Positions 1 through 6,956 of a stretch of 8,178 nucleotides of DNA are shown here, in pieces. The first letter of the stretch is position 1, and every line of letters begins with the position of its first letter. A model generated the notes under the pieces. The model saw nothing but the letters and a program-made list of their open reading frames with translations, ran no database searches and was not told the DNA's origin. A program made the translations under genes and the position numbers. The stretch comes from Nocardioides sp. (lineage in GTDB: Bacteria; Actinomycetota; Actinomycetes; Propionibacteriales; Nocardioidaceae), in NCBI GenBank assembly GCA_021731205.1, contig JAKFXV010000127.1, positions 1 to 8,178 of the forward strand, given 5' to 3'.

Positions 1-549
1 GATGTGGCTGAAGGATGCTGGCCTGCACGGCGGCGAAGGTTATGGCCGCCGCTACGACTCGTGGGTGTCGTGGCTAGACGATCAGGGCATCGAGGCGATC
101 GGCTTCGGGTGGATCACCCCATGCATCGAACCTTGCGCGACTCCCCGGTCCGTCAGTTCCTGGATTGGCCGTACGCCGTCGAACAGCCGATCGCGCCGGC
201 TTTCGGCCGCTGGGCGGCCGGCACCGAAACCGCTCGGACCTGGGACGACGACCAGCTGTTGGCGGCGCGCTTGGTGCGCGCCGAGGACGTACTCCAGGAG
301 ACCCAGGGCCAGCCCGGGGCGGAGGACCCCGCCAGCATCGTGTTGTGGCAACAGCGGGGGCTGCGGCGCGCTCGGCTGGTCGACACCGCTCAGGCGGCCC
401 TGGTGGGTGCGTGTGATGGCGAGGTCGCGCTCGGGCCCCTGCTCGACGCGCTCGCGACCCTGCTTGAGGAGCCCGGACCCGAGCTGCGAGCCAGGACGCT
501 GCCGGTGGTTCGCGAGTTGCTGACCGAAGGGTTCCTCGAGACCCGCTGA
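1..549 (+). pseudogene. 3' part of a class I methyltransferase-type gene, frameshifted
   Basis: The gene enters from the left edge, so only its C-terminal part is visible. Bases 2-118 read, in the second frame, a segment containing DAGLHGG, RYDSW and IEAIGFGWIT. I recognise this from the actinobacterial SAM-dependent methyltransferases that often lie upstream of topA. After that the family-like sequence continues only in the first frame, from the ATG at 121: WPYAVEQP, LLAARLVRAEDVLQET, GAEDP, QQRGLRRARLVDT and AALVGACDGE, ending at TGA 547-549. This second part resembles the C-terminal winged-helix-like domain of the same family. The switch fits loss of one base around the run of four C at 117-120; restoring one base would give an unbroken protein. 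The catalytic SAM-binding part lies outside the window, so the methyltransferase assignment rests on recalled family similarity. The break could be a true mutation or a sequencing error in the homopolymer. The ATG at position 2 is probably internal to the gene. A separate protein starting at 121 is possible but unlikely. Confidence 0.7.
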
Positions 550-563
550 CCTGCTGCCAACTG

Positions 564-599
564 CCCGCTGACGGCCTCGTCAGTGGGGCGATCAGCGGG
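564..599 (+). terminator. Hairpin with a competing alternative pairing, candidate terminator
   Basis: The arm CCCGCTGACG at 564-573 pairs with CGTCAGTGGG at 578-587 over ten base pairs, including one G-U pair, around the 4-base loop GCCT. It begins 14 bases after the methyltransferase stop and precedes topA, so it is placed to act as a terminator. No U tract follows, which is common for actinobacterial hairpin terminators but leaves the function unproven. The same left arm, CCCGCTGA at 564-571, can instead pair with TCAGCGGG at 592-599. The two structures exclude each other. A direct copy of CCCGCTGAC also covers the methyltransferase stop codon at 542-550. Confidence 0.5.
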
Positions 600-617
600 A
601 GGTTGGCCTGCACGCGC

Positions 618-623
618 TACCGT
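618..623 (+). promoter_or_regulatory. Candidate -10 box for topA
   Basis: TACCGT fits the actinobacterial housekeeping -10 pattern TAnnnT. It lies about 55 bases before the proposed topA start and after the hairpin at 564-587, so a transcript starting near 630 would have a leader of about 45-50 bases. No convincing -35 hexamer is present at the usual spacing, and such short matches occur by chance, so this is only a candidate. Confidence 0.27.
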
Positions 624-677
624 AATCGGCCGGAGACTCTGGACGCGTCGAGGCGCGGAACAAAGAAAGTGGCATTC

Positions 678-3368
678 GTGGCGCACAAGTTGGTGATCGT
701 CGAATCACCCGCAAAAGCCCGCACGATCGGGGGCTACCTCGGTTCGGGCTATGTCGTCGAGTCCTCGATCGGTCACATTCGCGATCTGCCCCAAAGTGCT
801 GCCGACACACCCGCTCGGATCAAGGACAAGCCGTGGGGCCGCCTGGCCGTTGACGTCGAGAACGACTTCCAGCCGTACTACGTCGTCCCGCGTGACAAGA
901 AGAGCCACATCACCAAGCTCAAAGGCCTGCTCAAGGACGCCGACGAGCTCTTCCTCGCCACGGACGAGGACCGCGAGGGGGAGGCCATCGCCTGGCACCT
1001 GCTCGACGAGCTCAAACCCCGGGTGCCGGTGCGCCGGATGGTGTTCCACGAGATCACGAAGCCGGCCATCTTGGAAGCCGCTGCCAACCCGCGCGAGCTC
1101 GATATGGATCTGGTGGAGGCCCAGGAGGCCCGCCGGATCCTCGACCGGCTCTACGGCTACGAGATCTCCCCCGTGCTGTGGCGCAAGGTGATGTCGGGAC
1201 TCTCCGCGGGCCGGGTCCAGTCGGTCGCTACGCGCCTGGTCGTCGATCGCGAGCGGGAGCGGATGCGCTTCCACTCGGCGTCGTACTGGGATCTCGAGGG
1301 CACCTTCGACGCCGGCTCGGGACACTCGCCGCGGATGTTTCCCGCGAAGCTGTACTCCGTCGATGCGGTGCGGGTCGCACGCGGTGGCGACTTCGGCCCC
1401 GACGGCAAGCTGGCCAACGAGCGGGTGCACCTCGACCGCACAGCGGCTCAGGATCTCGTCGCGGCCCTGGCCGACGCTGCCTTCGACGTCCGCTCGGTCG
1501 AGGCCAAGCCCTACCGCCGTTCGCCGTACGCGCCGTTCCGAACGACGACGATGCAGCAGGAGGCCAGCCGCAAGCTCGGGATGAGCGCGGCGGGCGCGAT
1601 GTCGGTGGCGCAACGCCTCTACGAGAACGGCTTCATCACCTATATGCGCACCGATTCGACCACGCTCTCAGGCGCGGCGATCGAGGCTGCTCGCGACCAG
1701 GTGCGCGAGTTGTACGGCGCCGAGTACCTCCCCGACAGCCCGCGGGTCTACACCAAGAAGGTCGCCAACGCCCAAGAGGCGCACGAGGCCATCCGACCGG
1801 CAGGCGAGCGGTTCCGCACCCCTGCCCAGACGGGCCTGACCGGTGATCAGTTCCGGCTGTACAAGCTGATCTGGATGCGCACGGTGGCCTCGCAGATGAA
1901 GGACGCGACCGGTCAGAGCATCTCGGTTCGCCTCGGCGGGTCGGCGGCAACCGGGCAGGACGTGGTGTTCTCAGCGTCGGGTCGGGTGATCACCTTCCAC
2001 GGCTTCCTGAAGGCGTACGTCGAGGGGACCGAGGGCGGCAAGCGCACCGACGACGCCGAGACTCCGTTGCCCGACGTCCGCCAAGGAGAGGCCGTCACCG
2101 CCGCATCCCTCGCAGCGAACGGGCACGAGACCAAGCCCCCGGCGCGCTACACCGAGGCGACCCTGATCAAGGAGCTCGAGGATCGCAAGATCGGCCGACC
2201 GTCGACGTACGCCTCGATCATCGGGACGATCCTGTCGCGCGGTTACGTCTACAAGTCGGGCACTGCGCTGGTGCCCTCGTGGCTCGCGTTCTCGGTGACC
2301 CGGCTGTTGGAGGACCACTTCGGCCGGCTCGTGGACTACGAGTTCACCGCGTTGATGGAAAACGTGCTCGATGAGATCGCCCGCGGAGACAAGGATCGCA
2401 ACTCCGAGTTGGCGGAGTTCTATTACGGCTCCGAGCGGGTCAAGGGGCTGCACCCACTGGTCACTGGACTGGGCGACATCGACGCGAAAGAGCTGGCCAC
2501 CTTCCCCATCGGCGGCCCCGAGACCGGGATCGTGCTGCGCGTCGGCAAGTACGGCCCCTACCTCGAGGGCCCCGACGACGACGGCGCTCCGGCGGCCAAG
2601 CGAGCCAACGTGCCTGACGACCTGCCCCCCGACGAGTTGACGGTCGAGGTCGCCCGCGAGTTGTTGGCGAAGCCCGCCGGTGAGGAGATCGAGTTGGGCG
2701 TCCACCCCGAGTCTGGGCTGATGGTCGTGGCCAAGAACGGACGCTATGGGCCGTATGTCACCGAGGTGCTGCCCGAGGAAGCACCCAAGGGCGCCAAGGC
2801 ACGCACGGGATCGCTGTTCCAGTCGATGTCGCTGGACACGCTCACCCTCGATGACGCCTTGAAGCTGATGTCTCTGCCGCGGGTGGTCGGCGTCGACGCC
2901 GAGGGGCAGGAGATCACCGCCCAGAACGGCCGCTACGGGCCCTACCTCAAGCGAGGCACCGACTCGCGGACGCTTCCCTCCGAGGAGCAGTTGTTGACCA
3001 TCACGATCGATGAGGCGTTGGGGATCTACGCCCAACCCAAGACCCGTGGCCGCGCCGCCGCGAGCGCGCCGTTGAAGGAACTAGGCAACGACCCGGTGTC
3101 GGGTCAACCGGTCGTCGTGAAGTCCGGCCGCTTCGGCGACTACGTCACCGATGGTGAGTACAACGCGACGTTGCGCCGCGACGACACGGTGGAGGCGATC
3201 ACCTTGGAGCGGGCGGCCGAACTCCTCGCCGAGCGCCGGGCCAAGGGGCCGGCCAAGAAGCCGACCGCACGTCGCACGACGCGGGGAGCCGCGAAGAAGT
3301 CCGGCACCACCAAGAAGTCCGGCACCACCAAGAAGCCGGCGCAGCGAGCGGCGGCGAAGTCCGGCTAA
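678..3368 (+). CDS. topA: DNA topoisomerase I (type IA)
   Basis: Cuts and rejoins one DNA strand to relax negative supercoils during replication and transcription. Numbering from the GTG at 678 (896 aa): the N-terminal Toprim domain carries LVIVESPAKA with Glu9 and the acidic motif DEDREGE with Asp96, Asp98 and Glu100. The cleavage domain has the catalytic Tyr322 and Arg324 in ITYMRTDSTT, matching Tyr319 and Arg321 of E. coli. IGRPSTYASI follows. The C-terminus has no Cys4 zinc fingers. It has four short repeats of the form G-[KR]-[YF]-G-x-Y, starting near residues 623, 688, 751 and 817, and then a Lys/Arg-rich tail from about 857 that should bind DNA. This build is the usual one in actinobacteria. 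The start is uncertain. GTG 678 gives MAHKLVIVESPAK, close to the expected N-terminus; GTG 669 adds three residues and has GGA about 9 bases upstream. A TTG at 603 would add an unconserved 25-residue extension. The next gene, tmk, starts 59 bases after the TAA stop. Confidence 0.97.
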   Translation: MAHKLVIVESPAKARTIGGYLGSGYVVESSIGHIRDLPQSAADTPARIKDKPWGRLAVDVENDFQPYYVVPRDKKSHITKLKGLLKDADELFLATDEDREGEAIAWHLLDELKPRVPVRRMVFHEITKPAILEAAANPRELDMDLVEAQEARRILDRLYGYEISPVLWRKVMSGLSAGRVQSVATRLVVDRERERMRFHSASYWDLEGTFDAGSGHSPRMFPAKLYSVDAVRVARGGDFGPDGKLANERVHLDRTAAQDLVAALADAAFDVRSVEAKPYRRSPYAPFRTTTMQQEASRKLGMSAAGAMSVAQRLYENGFITYMRTDSTTLSGAAIEAARDQVRELYGAEYLPDSPRVYTKKVANAQEAHEAIRPAGERFRTPAQTGLTGDQFRLYKLIWMRTVASQMKDATGQSISVRLGGSAATGQDVVFSASGRVITFHGFLKAYVEGTEGGKRTDDAETPLPDVRQGEAVTAASLAANGHETKPPARYTEATLIKELEDRKIGRPSTYASIIGTILSRGYVYKSGTALVPSWLAFSVTRLLEDHFGRLVDYEFTALMENVLDEIARGDKDRNSELAEFYYGSERVKGLHPLVTGLGDIDAKELATFPIGGPETGIVLRVGKYGPYLEGPDDDGAPAAKRANVPDDLPPDELTVEVARELLAKPAGEEIELGVHPESGLMVVAKNGRYGPYVTEVLPEEAPKGAKARTGSLFQSMSLDTLTLDDALKLMSLPRVVGVDAEGQEITAQNGRYGPYLKRGTDSRTLPSEEQLLTITIDEALGIYAQPKTRGRAAASAPLKELGNDPVSGQPVVVKSGRFGDYVTDGEYNATLRRDDTVEAITLERAAELLAERRAKGPAKKPTARRTTRGAAKKSGTTKKSGTTKKPAQRAAAKSG
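3294..3335 (+). repeat. 18-bp tandem repeat in the topA tail
   Basis: The unit AAGAAGTCCGGCACCACC occurs at 3294-3311 and again, identically, at 3312-3329, followed by AAGAAG at 3330-3335 as a partial third copy. It is in frame and encodes KKSGTT twice plus KK, within the basic C-terminal tail of topoisomerase I. Exact identity of the two copies, including third positions, suggests a recent slippage duplication. A gain or loss of one unit would keep the frame. Confidence 0.9.
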
Positions 3369-3416
3369 TCCGTGTCGGGAGAACTGGTCCTTCCGTCTCG
3401 TGCGGCCCGACGTGGT

Positions 3417-3421
3417 GGAGG
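3417..3421 (+). promoter_or_regulatory. Ribosome binding site that sets the tmk start
   Basis: GGAGG at 3417-3421, extended to GGAGGT, matches the anti-Shine-Dalgarno sequence and lies 6 bases before the TTG at 3428. The in-frame alternatives GTG 3449 and GTG 3467 have no comparable site in front of them. This favours the TTG start. Confidence 0.65.
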
Positions 3422-3427
3422 TCGGCG

Positions 3428-4150
3428 TTGTCTCGTAGCGTCAGCACCGTGGATCGCATCCCTCCCGTGGACCCGACGGCGAACCCTGGCCCATGGCCGG
3501 GTGTCTACGCCGAGCAGGGCCTGTTCGTGTGCTTCGAGGGCGGCGACGGATCGGGCAAGTCGACCCAGTCGCGCGCGCTGGAGCAGTGGCTCGCCCGTGA
3601 GGGTTATCGGGTGCTCCGCACCTTCGAGCCCGGAGACACCGAGGTCGGTCGCGCGGTGCGCGGCATCGTGCTCGACCCGGCCACCGGAGAGTTGGCACCT
3701 CACACCGAGACCCTGTTGTACGCCGCCGACAAGGCCGAGCACGTCCACCGTGTGGTTCGACCGGCTCTCGAACGGGGTGAGGTGGTGATCACCGATCGGT
3801 ACGTCGACTCGACGGTGGCCTACCAGGGTGCCGGTCGTGCCCTGACGACTGCCGAGGTGGAACACGTCGGCCGCTGGGCGACCGGGGACCTGAGGCCACA
3901 CCTGACGGTTCTCCTCGACGTCGAGCCCACCGCCGGGCTGGCCAGGTTCGCGGGGCGCGACCGGATCGAGGGCGAGTCCGTGGAGTTCCACACCCGTGTT
4001 CGCCAGGCGTTCTTGGACCTGGCCGACGCCGACCCGGCCCACTACCTCGTACTCGATGCGCGACGACCCGTCGACGACCTCGCTGCCGAGGTGAGGCGCC
4101 GGGTCTCGGGCCTCCTCGACGCAGTGCGCGTCCACCAAGGCGCGCCGTGA
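3428..4150 (+). CDS. tmk: Thymidylate kinase (dTMP kinase)
   Basis: Phosphorylates dTMP to dTDP with ATP in the cytoplasm, a required step towards dTTP. Numbering from TTG 3428 (240 aa): the Walker A loop GGDGSGKST covers residues 38-46. The segment FEPGDTEVG at 66-74 corresponds to the usual REPGGT motif. DRY at 123-125 and YQGAG at 132-136 bind the nucleoside, and the LID region GRDRIEGES starts at 176. The overall length is normal to slightly long. About 28 residues precede the first core strand (LFVCFEGG). That extension is rich in Pro and polar residues, but a strong GGAGG site at 3417-3421 supports the early TTG. GTG 3467 would give a more usual length of 227 aa. Two changes in the first conserved loop, Phe66 for Arg and Asp70 for Gly, are unusual compared with the textbook motif and may be lineage-specific. 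The TGA overlaps the GTG of holB by 4 bases, so the two are probably translationally coupled. Confidence 0.94.
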   Translation: MSRSVSTVDRIPPVDPTANPGPWPGVYAEQGLFVCFEGGDGSGKSTQSRALEQWLAREGYRVLRTFEPGDTEVGRAVRGIVLDPATGELAPHTETLLYAADKAEHVHRVVRPALERGEVVITDRYVDSTVAYQGAGRALTTAEVEHVGRWATGDLRPHLTVLLDVEPTAGLARFAGRDRIEGESVEFHTRVRQAFLDLADADPAHYLVLDARRPVDDLAAEVRRRVSGLLDAVRVHQGAP

Positions 4151-5325
4151 CGGTCTGGGATGACCTCGTCGGTCAGTCCGGTGTGATCGACGTCCTCAAG
4201 CGAGCCGCCTCCGGCACCGGCATGAGTCACTCGTGGCTGTTCACCGGGCCGCCCGGGTCGGGCCGGTCCAATGCGGCCCTTGCGTTCGCGGCGGCCCTGC
4301 AATGCGAGGTGAGCCCGCCGGGTTGTGGCGCCTGCCGGTCCTGTCGCACAGCGGCTGTGGGTTCCCATGCGGACATCACGGCAGTGCGGACCGAGAAGCT
4401 TTCGCTCGGCGTCGACGACGTCCGCACCCTGGTGCGTTCGAGTGCCCTGGCTCCGGTGGGGCAACGCTGGCAGATCTTGATCGTCGAGGACGCCGACCGG
4501 CTCACCGAACAGGCGGGAAATGCTTTGCTCAAGGCGATCGAGGAGCCGACCGAGAGGACCGTCTGGCTGCTGTGCGCACCGACCGTCGAGGACGTCTTGC
4601 CCACGATCCGCTCGCGGTGCCGCCTGGTGACGCTGTCGACGCCGACGCCGGAGGAGGTCACCGGATTCCTCGTTCGCGGCGGAGTCGGCGAGGCCGTGGC
4701 GTCGTACGCCGCCCGCGCCAGCCAAGGTCACATCGGCCGGGCCAAGGCGCTCGCCCGGGACGAAGCGACCCGCAACCGCCGCCGAGACGTGGTGTCGATC
4801 CCGGCCAAGCTGCGCACCATCGGCGACTGCATGATCGCCGCGACCAACCTCGCCGAAGCGGCCAAGGAGGAGGCCGACGCAATCACCTCCGCGCTGGATG
4901 CGCGCGAGAAGGAGGAGCTCGATCAGAGCTACGGCGTCGTGGAGCGCGGCCGCCGACCGCGTGAATACGCGCCGGCCCTCACGGCCCTGGAACGCAGCCA
5001 GAAGCTGCGCGCGAAGCGTCGACAGCTGGACGTCGTCGATCGCGGGCTGATGGATCTGGTGTCGTTCTATCGCGATGCGATCGCGGTGGGGGTGCGTGCT
5101 GGGACCGTCTTGGTCAACGAAGAGCTGCGGGCCGACGTCGAGCGGATCTCGAAGAGCTCCACGCCGGAACAGAATCTGCGCCGGATCGAGGCCGTCTTCA
5201 CGGCCCGGGAGCAGTTGTTGGAGTTCAATGTGCCTGTGCCCTTGGCTCTCGAATCCTTGATGGTTGCGTTGCTGGCTCCGGCCGTGACACCGCCCGGCGG
5301 CGCCGTGCGGTCGCACTCGGCATGA
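4147..5325 (+). CDS. holB: DNA polymerase III subunit delta' (clamp loader)
   Basis: Part of the clamp loader that opens the beta sliding clamp and places it on primed DNA. The 392-aa product has an AAA+ fold. VGQ at 8-10 opens the domain, and the Walker A-like loop GPPGSGRS at 34-41 has Arg40 where an active ATPase has Lys. Four cysteines at 53, 60, 63 and 66 (C-x6-C-x2-C-x2-C) form the zinc site. A Walker B-like VEDAD lies at 113-117, NALLKAIEEP at 125-134, and the SRC motif carrying the arginine finger at 156-158. The Arg in the P-loop agrees with delta' being a non-hydrolysing subunit that contributes its finger to a neighbour. A charged, presumably helical stretch between about residues 235 and 295 makes it longer than the 334-aa E. 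coli protein; I recall similar inserts in other actinobacteria. The gene starts at GTG 4147 inside the end of tmk (GTGA overlap) and ends in an ATGA overlap with the hydrolase gene. Confidence 0.94.
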   Translation: MTVWDDLVGQSGVIDVLKRAASGTGMSHSWLFTGPPGSGRSNAALAFAAALQCEVSPPGCGACRSCRTAAVGSHADITAVRTEKLSLGVDDVRTLVRSSALAPVGQRWQILIVEDADRLTEQAGNALLKAIEEPTERTVWLLCAPTVEDVLPTIRSRCRLVTLSTPTPEEVTGFLVRGGVGEAVASYAARASQGHIGRAKALARDEATRNRRRDVVSIPAKLRTIGDCMIAATNLAEAAKEEADAITSALDAREKEELDQSYGVVERGRRPREYAPALTALERSQKLRAKRRQLDVVDRGLMDLVSFYRDAIAVGVRAGTVLVNEELRADVERISKSSTPEQNLRRIEAVFTAREQLLEFNVPVPLALESLMVALLAPAVTPPGGAVRSHSA

Positions 5326-6926
5326 GCGATCGTCGCCGACAGCAGCCGCCGTGGCGGACCGGGGCGACGGTGGCGGTCGCGGTGGTCGGGGTGTTGATCA
5401 TCGGCACCGTCACGTGGGCCTCGCTGGGTGGCTCCCGGGAGCCCACGCCGGTCCCGCCGGAGTCTCCACCCCCGTCCGCGACCGCCTCGGCCAGCGCCGG
5501 CGCTCAAGACCCTAGTGTCACTGCTCCCCCGAGCCCGGGTCTGACCGAGTTCTACTCCCAGACCCTCACCTGGCAGCCGTGCCGGGAGACCTTTGAATGC
5601 GCGACCTTGACGGTGCCGCTGGACTATCGGGACCCGGCCGGGCAGCGCATCGACATCGCACTGCTCAAGGTGTCGGCTCGTGGTCAGCCGATCGGCTCGC
5701 TGGTCGTCAATCCGGGAGGACCGGGCGCACCCGGCACGGCGTACGCCGAAGCCGCCGGGCGCGTCTTCCGCGCGCCCCTGCTGGAGAGTTTCGACATTGT
5801 CGGGTTCGACCCACGCGGGACCGGCAGCAGTGCCCAGGTGGACTGCCTGAGCGATCGAGAGCTCGACGCCTACGTTTCGGCAGATCCCGACCCCGACACC
5901 CCGGCCGAGGTGGCCGAGTTCGTGGCGAGTTCCGAGCGGTTGGGGGAGCGGTGCACGCGGCGGTCGGGGGAGTTGGCCCAACACGTGTCCACGCTGGAGG
6001 CCGCCCAGGACATCGACGTGCTGCGGGCCGCGCTGGGTGAGCAGACCCTGACGTACTTCGGGGCGTCGTACGGCACTCAGCTCGGCGCCACCTATGCCGA
6101 GGTCTTCCCCGAGCGGGTCGGCCGGCTGGTTCTGGACGGCGCCATCGATCTGTCGCTGTCTGGGGAAGAGCTGAGCAAGCAGCAGGCGGCAGGCTTCGAG
6201 CTAGCCCTTCGGGCCTACGTCGCGAACTGTGTGGAGCAGTCCACCTCGTGCTTCCTCGGAACGACGACCGACGCAGGGGTGGAACGGATCCAGGAGTTCC
6301 TGGCGGCCGTTGAAGCCGAGCCGCTGACCACCGACCTGGGCTCGCGTCGCCTCGAGATCGGCAACGCGTTCTACGGCCTGGTGGCGCCGCTGTACCAACG
6401 AGAAGCCTGGTCGGCGCTGTCGCTCGCGCTCCGCTCGGCGTTCGCCGGCGACGGGACGACACTGTTGCAGTTCTCCGACATCTACACCTCACGTGAAACC
6501 GACGGCTACTCCGACAACTCGATCGAGGCCAACATCACGATCAGTTGTCTGGACTATCCAGGGTTGACCAACCCAGCGGACGTGCCGAGGACCTACGCCT
6601 CCTTCGCCGAGGCCTCGCCGACCTTTGGCCGGGTGTTCGCGTGGAGTCAGGTCGGCTGCAACGGGTTCCCTGCCAAGCCGGTGCTCGCGCGACGCGCGAT
6701 TCGAGCCGAGGGTGCGGCTCCGATCCTCGTGGTCGGGACTACTCGGGACCCGGCGACGCCGATGCGCTGGGCCGAGGCGCTCGCCGAGCAGCTCGACTCG
6801 GGAGTCCTGCTCCGCCGGGACGGCGACGGCCACACGGCGTACAACGCAGGCAACGAGTGCATCGACGACATCATCGAGGCCTATCTCATCCGGGGCAGCA
6901 CACCGACGAATGGTCGGACCTGCTGA
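5322..6926 (+). CDS. Membrane-anchored or secreted TAP-type alpha/beta hydrolase
   Basis: Probably an extracytoplasmic serine peptidase or esterase of the tripeptidyl aminopeptidase (TAP/Slp) group. The 534-aa product starts with basic residues (DRRR) and a hydrophobic segment at about 14-34, then a Pro/Ser/Ala-rich linker to about 72. This looks like a signal anchor or an uncleaved signal. There is no lipobox Cys and no clear twin-arginine motif. The hydrolase domain has NPGGPG at 130-135 (oxyanion region), FDPRGTGSS, the nucleophile Ser249 in GASYG, Asp476 in TRDPATP and His504 in GDGHTAY, a complete triad in the order Ser-Asp-His. The last 100 or so residues correspond to the TAP-like C-terminal domain. 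Ten cysteines, all after the linker, fit disulfides in an exported protein. The substrate is unknown; related Streptomyces enzymes remove N-terminal tripeptides. Its ATG overlaps the holB stop by 4 bases, and a hydrolase gene in this place after holB is a known actinobacterial arrangement. Confidence 0.88.
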   Translation: MSDRRRQQPPWRTGATVAVAVVGVLIIGTVTWASLGGSREPTPVPPESPPPSATASASAGAQDPSVTAPPSPGLTEFYSQTLTWQPCRETFECATLTVPLDYRDPAGQRIDIALLKVSARGQPIGSLVVNPGGPGAPGTAYAEAAGRVFRAPLLESFDIVGFDPRGTGSSAQVDCLSDRELDAYVSADPDPDTPAEVAEFVASSERLGERCTRRSGELAQHVSTLEAAQDIDVLRAALGEQTLTYFGASYGTQLGATYAEVFPERVGRLVLDGAIDLSLSGEELSKQQAAGFELALRAYVANCVEQSTSCFLGTTTDAGVERIQEFLAAVEAEPLTTDLGSRRLEIGNAFYGLVAPLYQREAWSALSLALRSAFAGDGTTLLQFSDIYTSRETDGYSDNSIEANITISCLDYPGLTNPADVPRTYASFAEASPTFGRVFAWSQVGCNGFPAKPVLARRAIRAEGAAPILVVGTTRDPATPMRWAEALAEQLDSGVLLRRDGDGHTAYNAGNECIDDIIEAYLIRGSTPTNGRTC

Positions 6927-6944
6927 TCCAACGCACCGCGCAGT

Positions 6945-6950
6945 TAGGCT
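6945..6950 (+). promoter_or_regulatory. Candidate -10 box of a leaderless promoter for the MFS gene
   Basis: TAGGCT fits TAnnnT and ends 6 bases before the ATG at 6957. That spacing places the expected transcription start at or next to the A of the start codon, the layout of leaderless actinobacterial genes. CTGATC at 6923-6928, 16 bases upstream, is a weak -35 match. The AGG inside the same stretch, 8 bases before the ATG, could instead serve as a poor ribosome binding site for read-through mRNA. Confidence 0.42.
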
Positions 6951-6956
6951 CGCCGA

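Noticed and set aside
122..523. Continuation of the second-frame open frame beyond the methyltransferase frameshift
   Set aside because: After GFGWIT it becomes rich in Arg, Ser, Cys and Pro and unlike any family, whereas the first frame carries the expected continuation.
603..677. TTG 603 as the topA start
   Set aside because: The extra residues are not family-like, and the segment contains the candidate promoter. GTG 669 or 678 is more plausible.
3374..3411. Possible stem GTCGGG/CCCGAC between topA and tmk
   Set aside because: Only six pairs around a loop of about 26 bases, with no U tract; too weak to call a terminator. It also lies just before the tmk ribosome binding site.
4042..5316. 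Long antisense open frame opposite holB (424 codons)
   Set aside because: It is a by-product of high GC content. It has a low-complexity Arg/Gly/Ala/His-rich composition and no recognisable domain, while the + strand gene is unmistakable. The same applies to the antisense frames opposite topA at 705-1613 and 1971-3035 and opposite tmk at 3365-4138.
5322..5430. Twin-arginine or lipoprotein signal on the hydrolase
   Set aside because: DRRRQQ lacks the hydrophobic residues that follow a Tat motif, and no Cys follows the hydrophobic segment, so neither route is supported.
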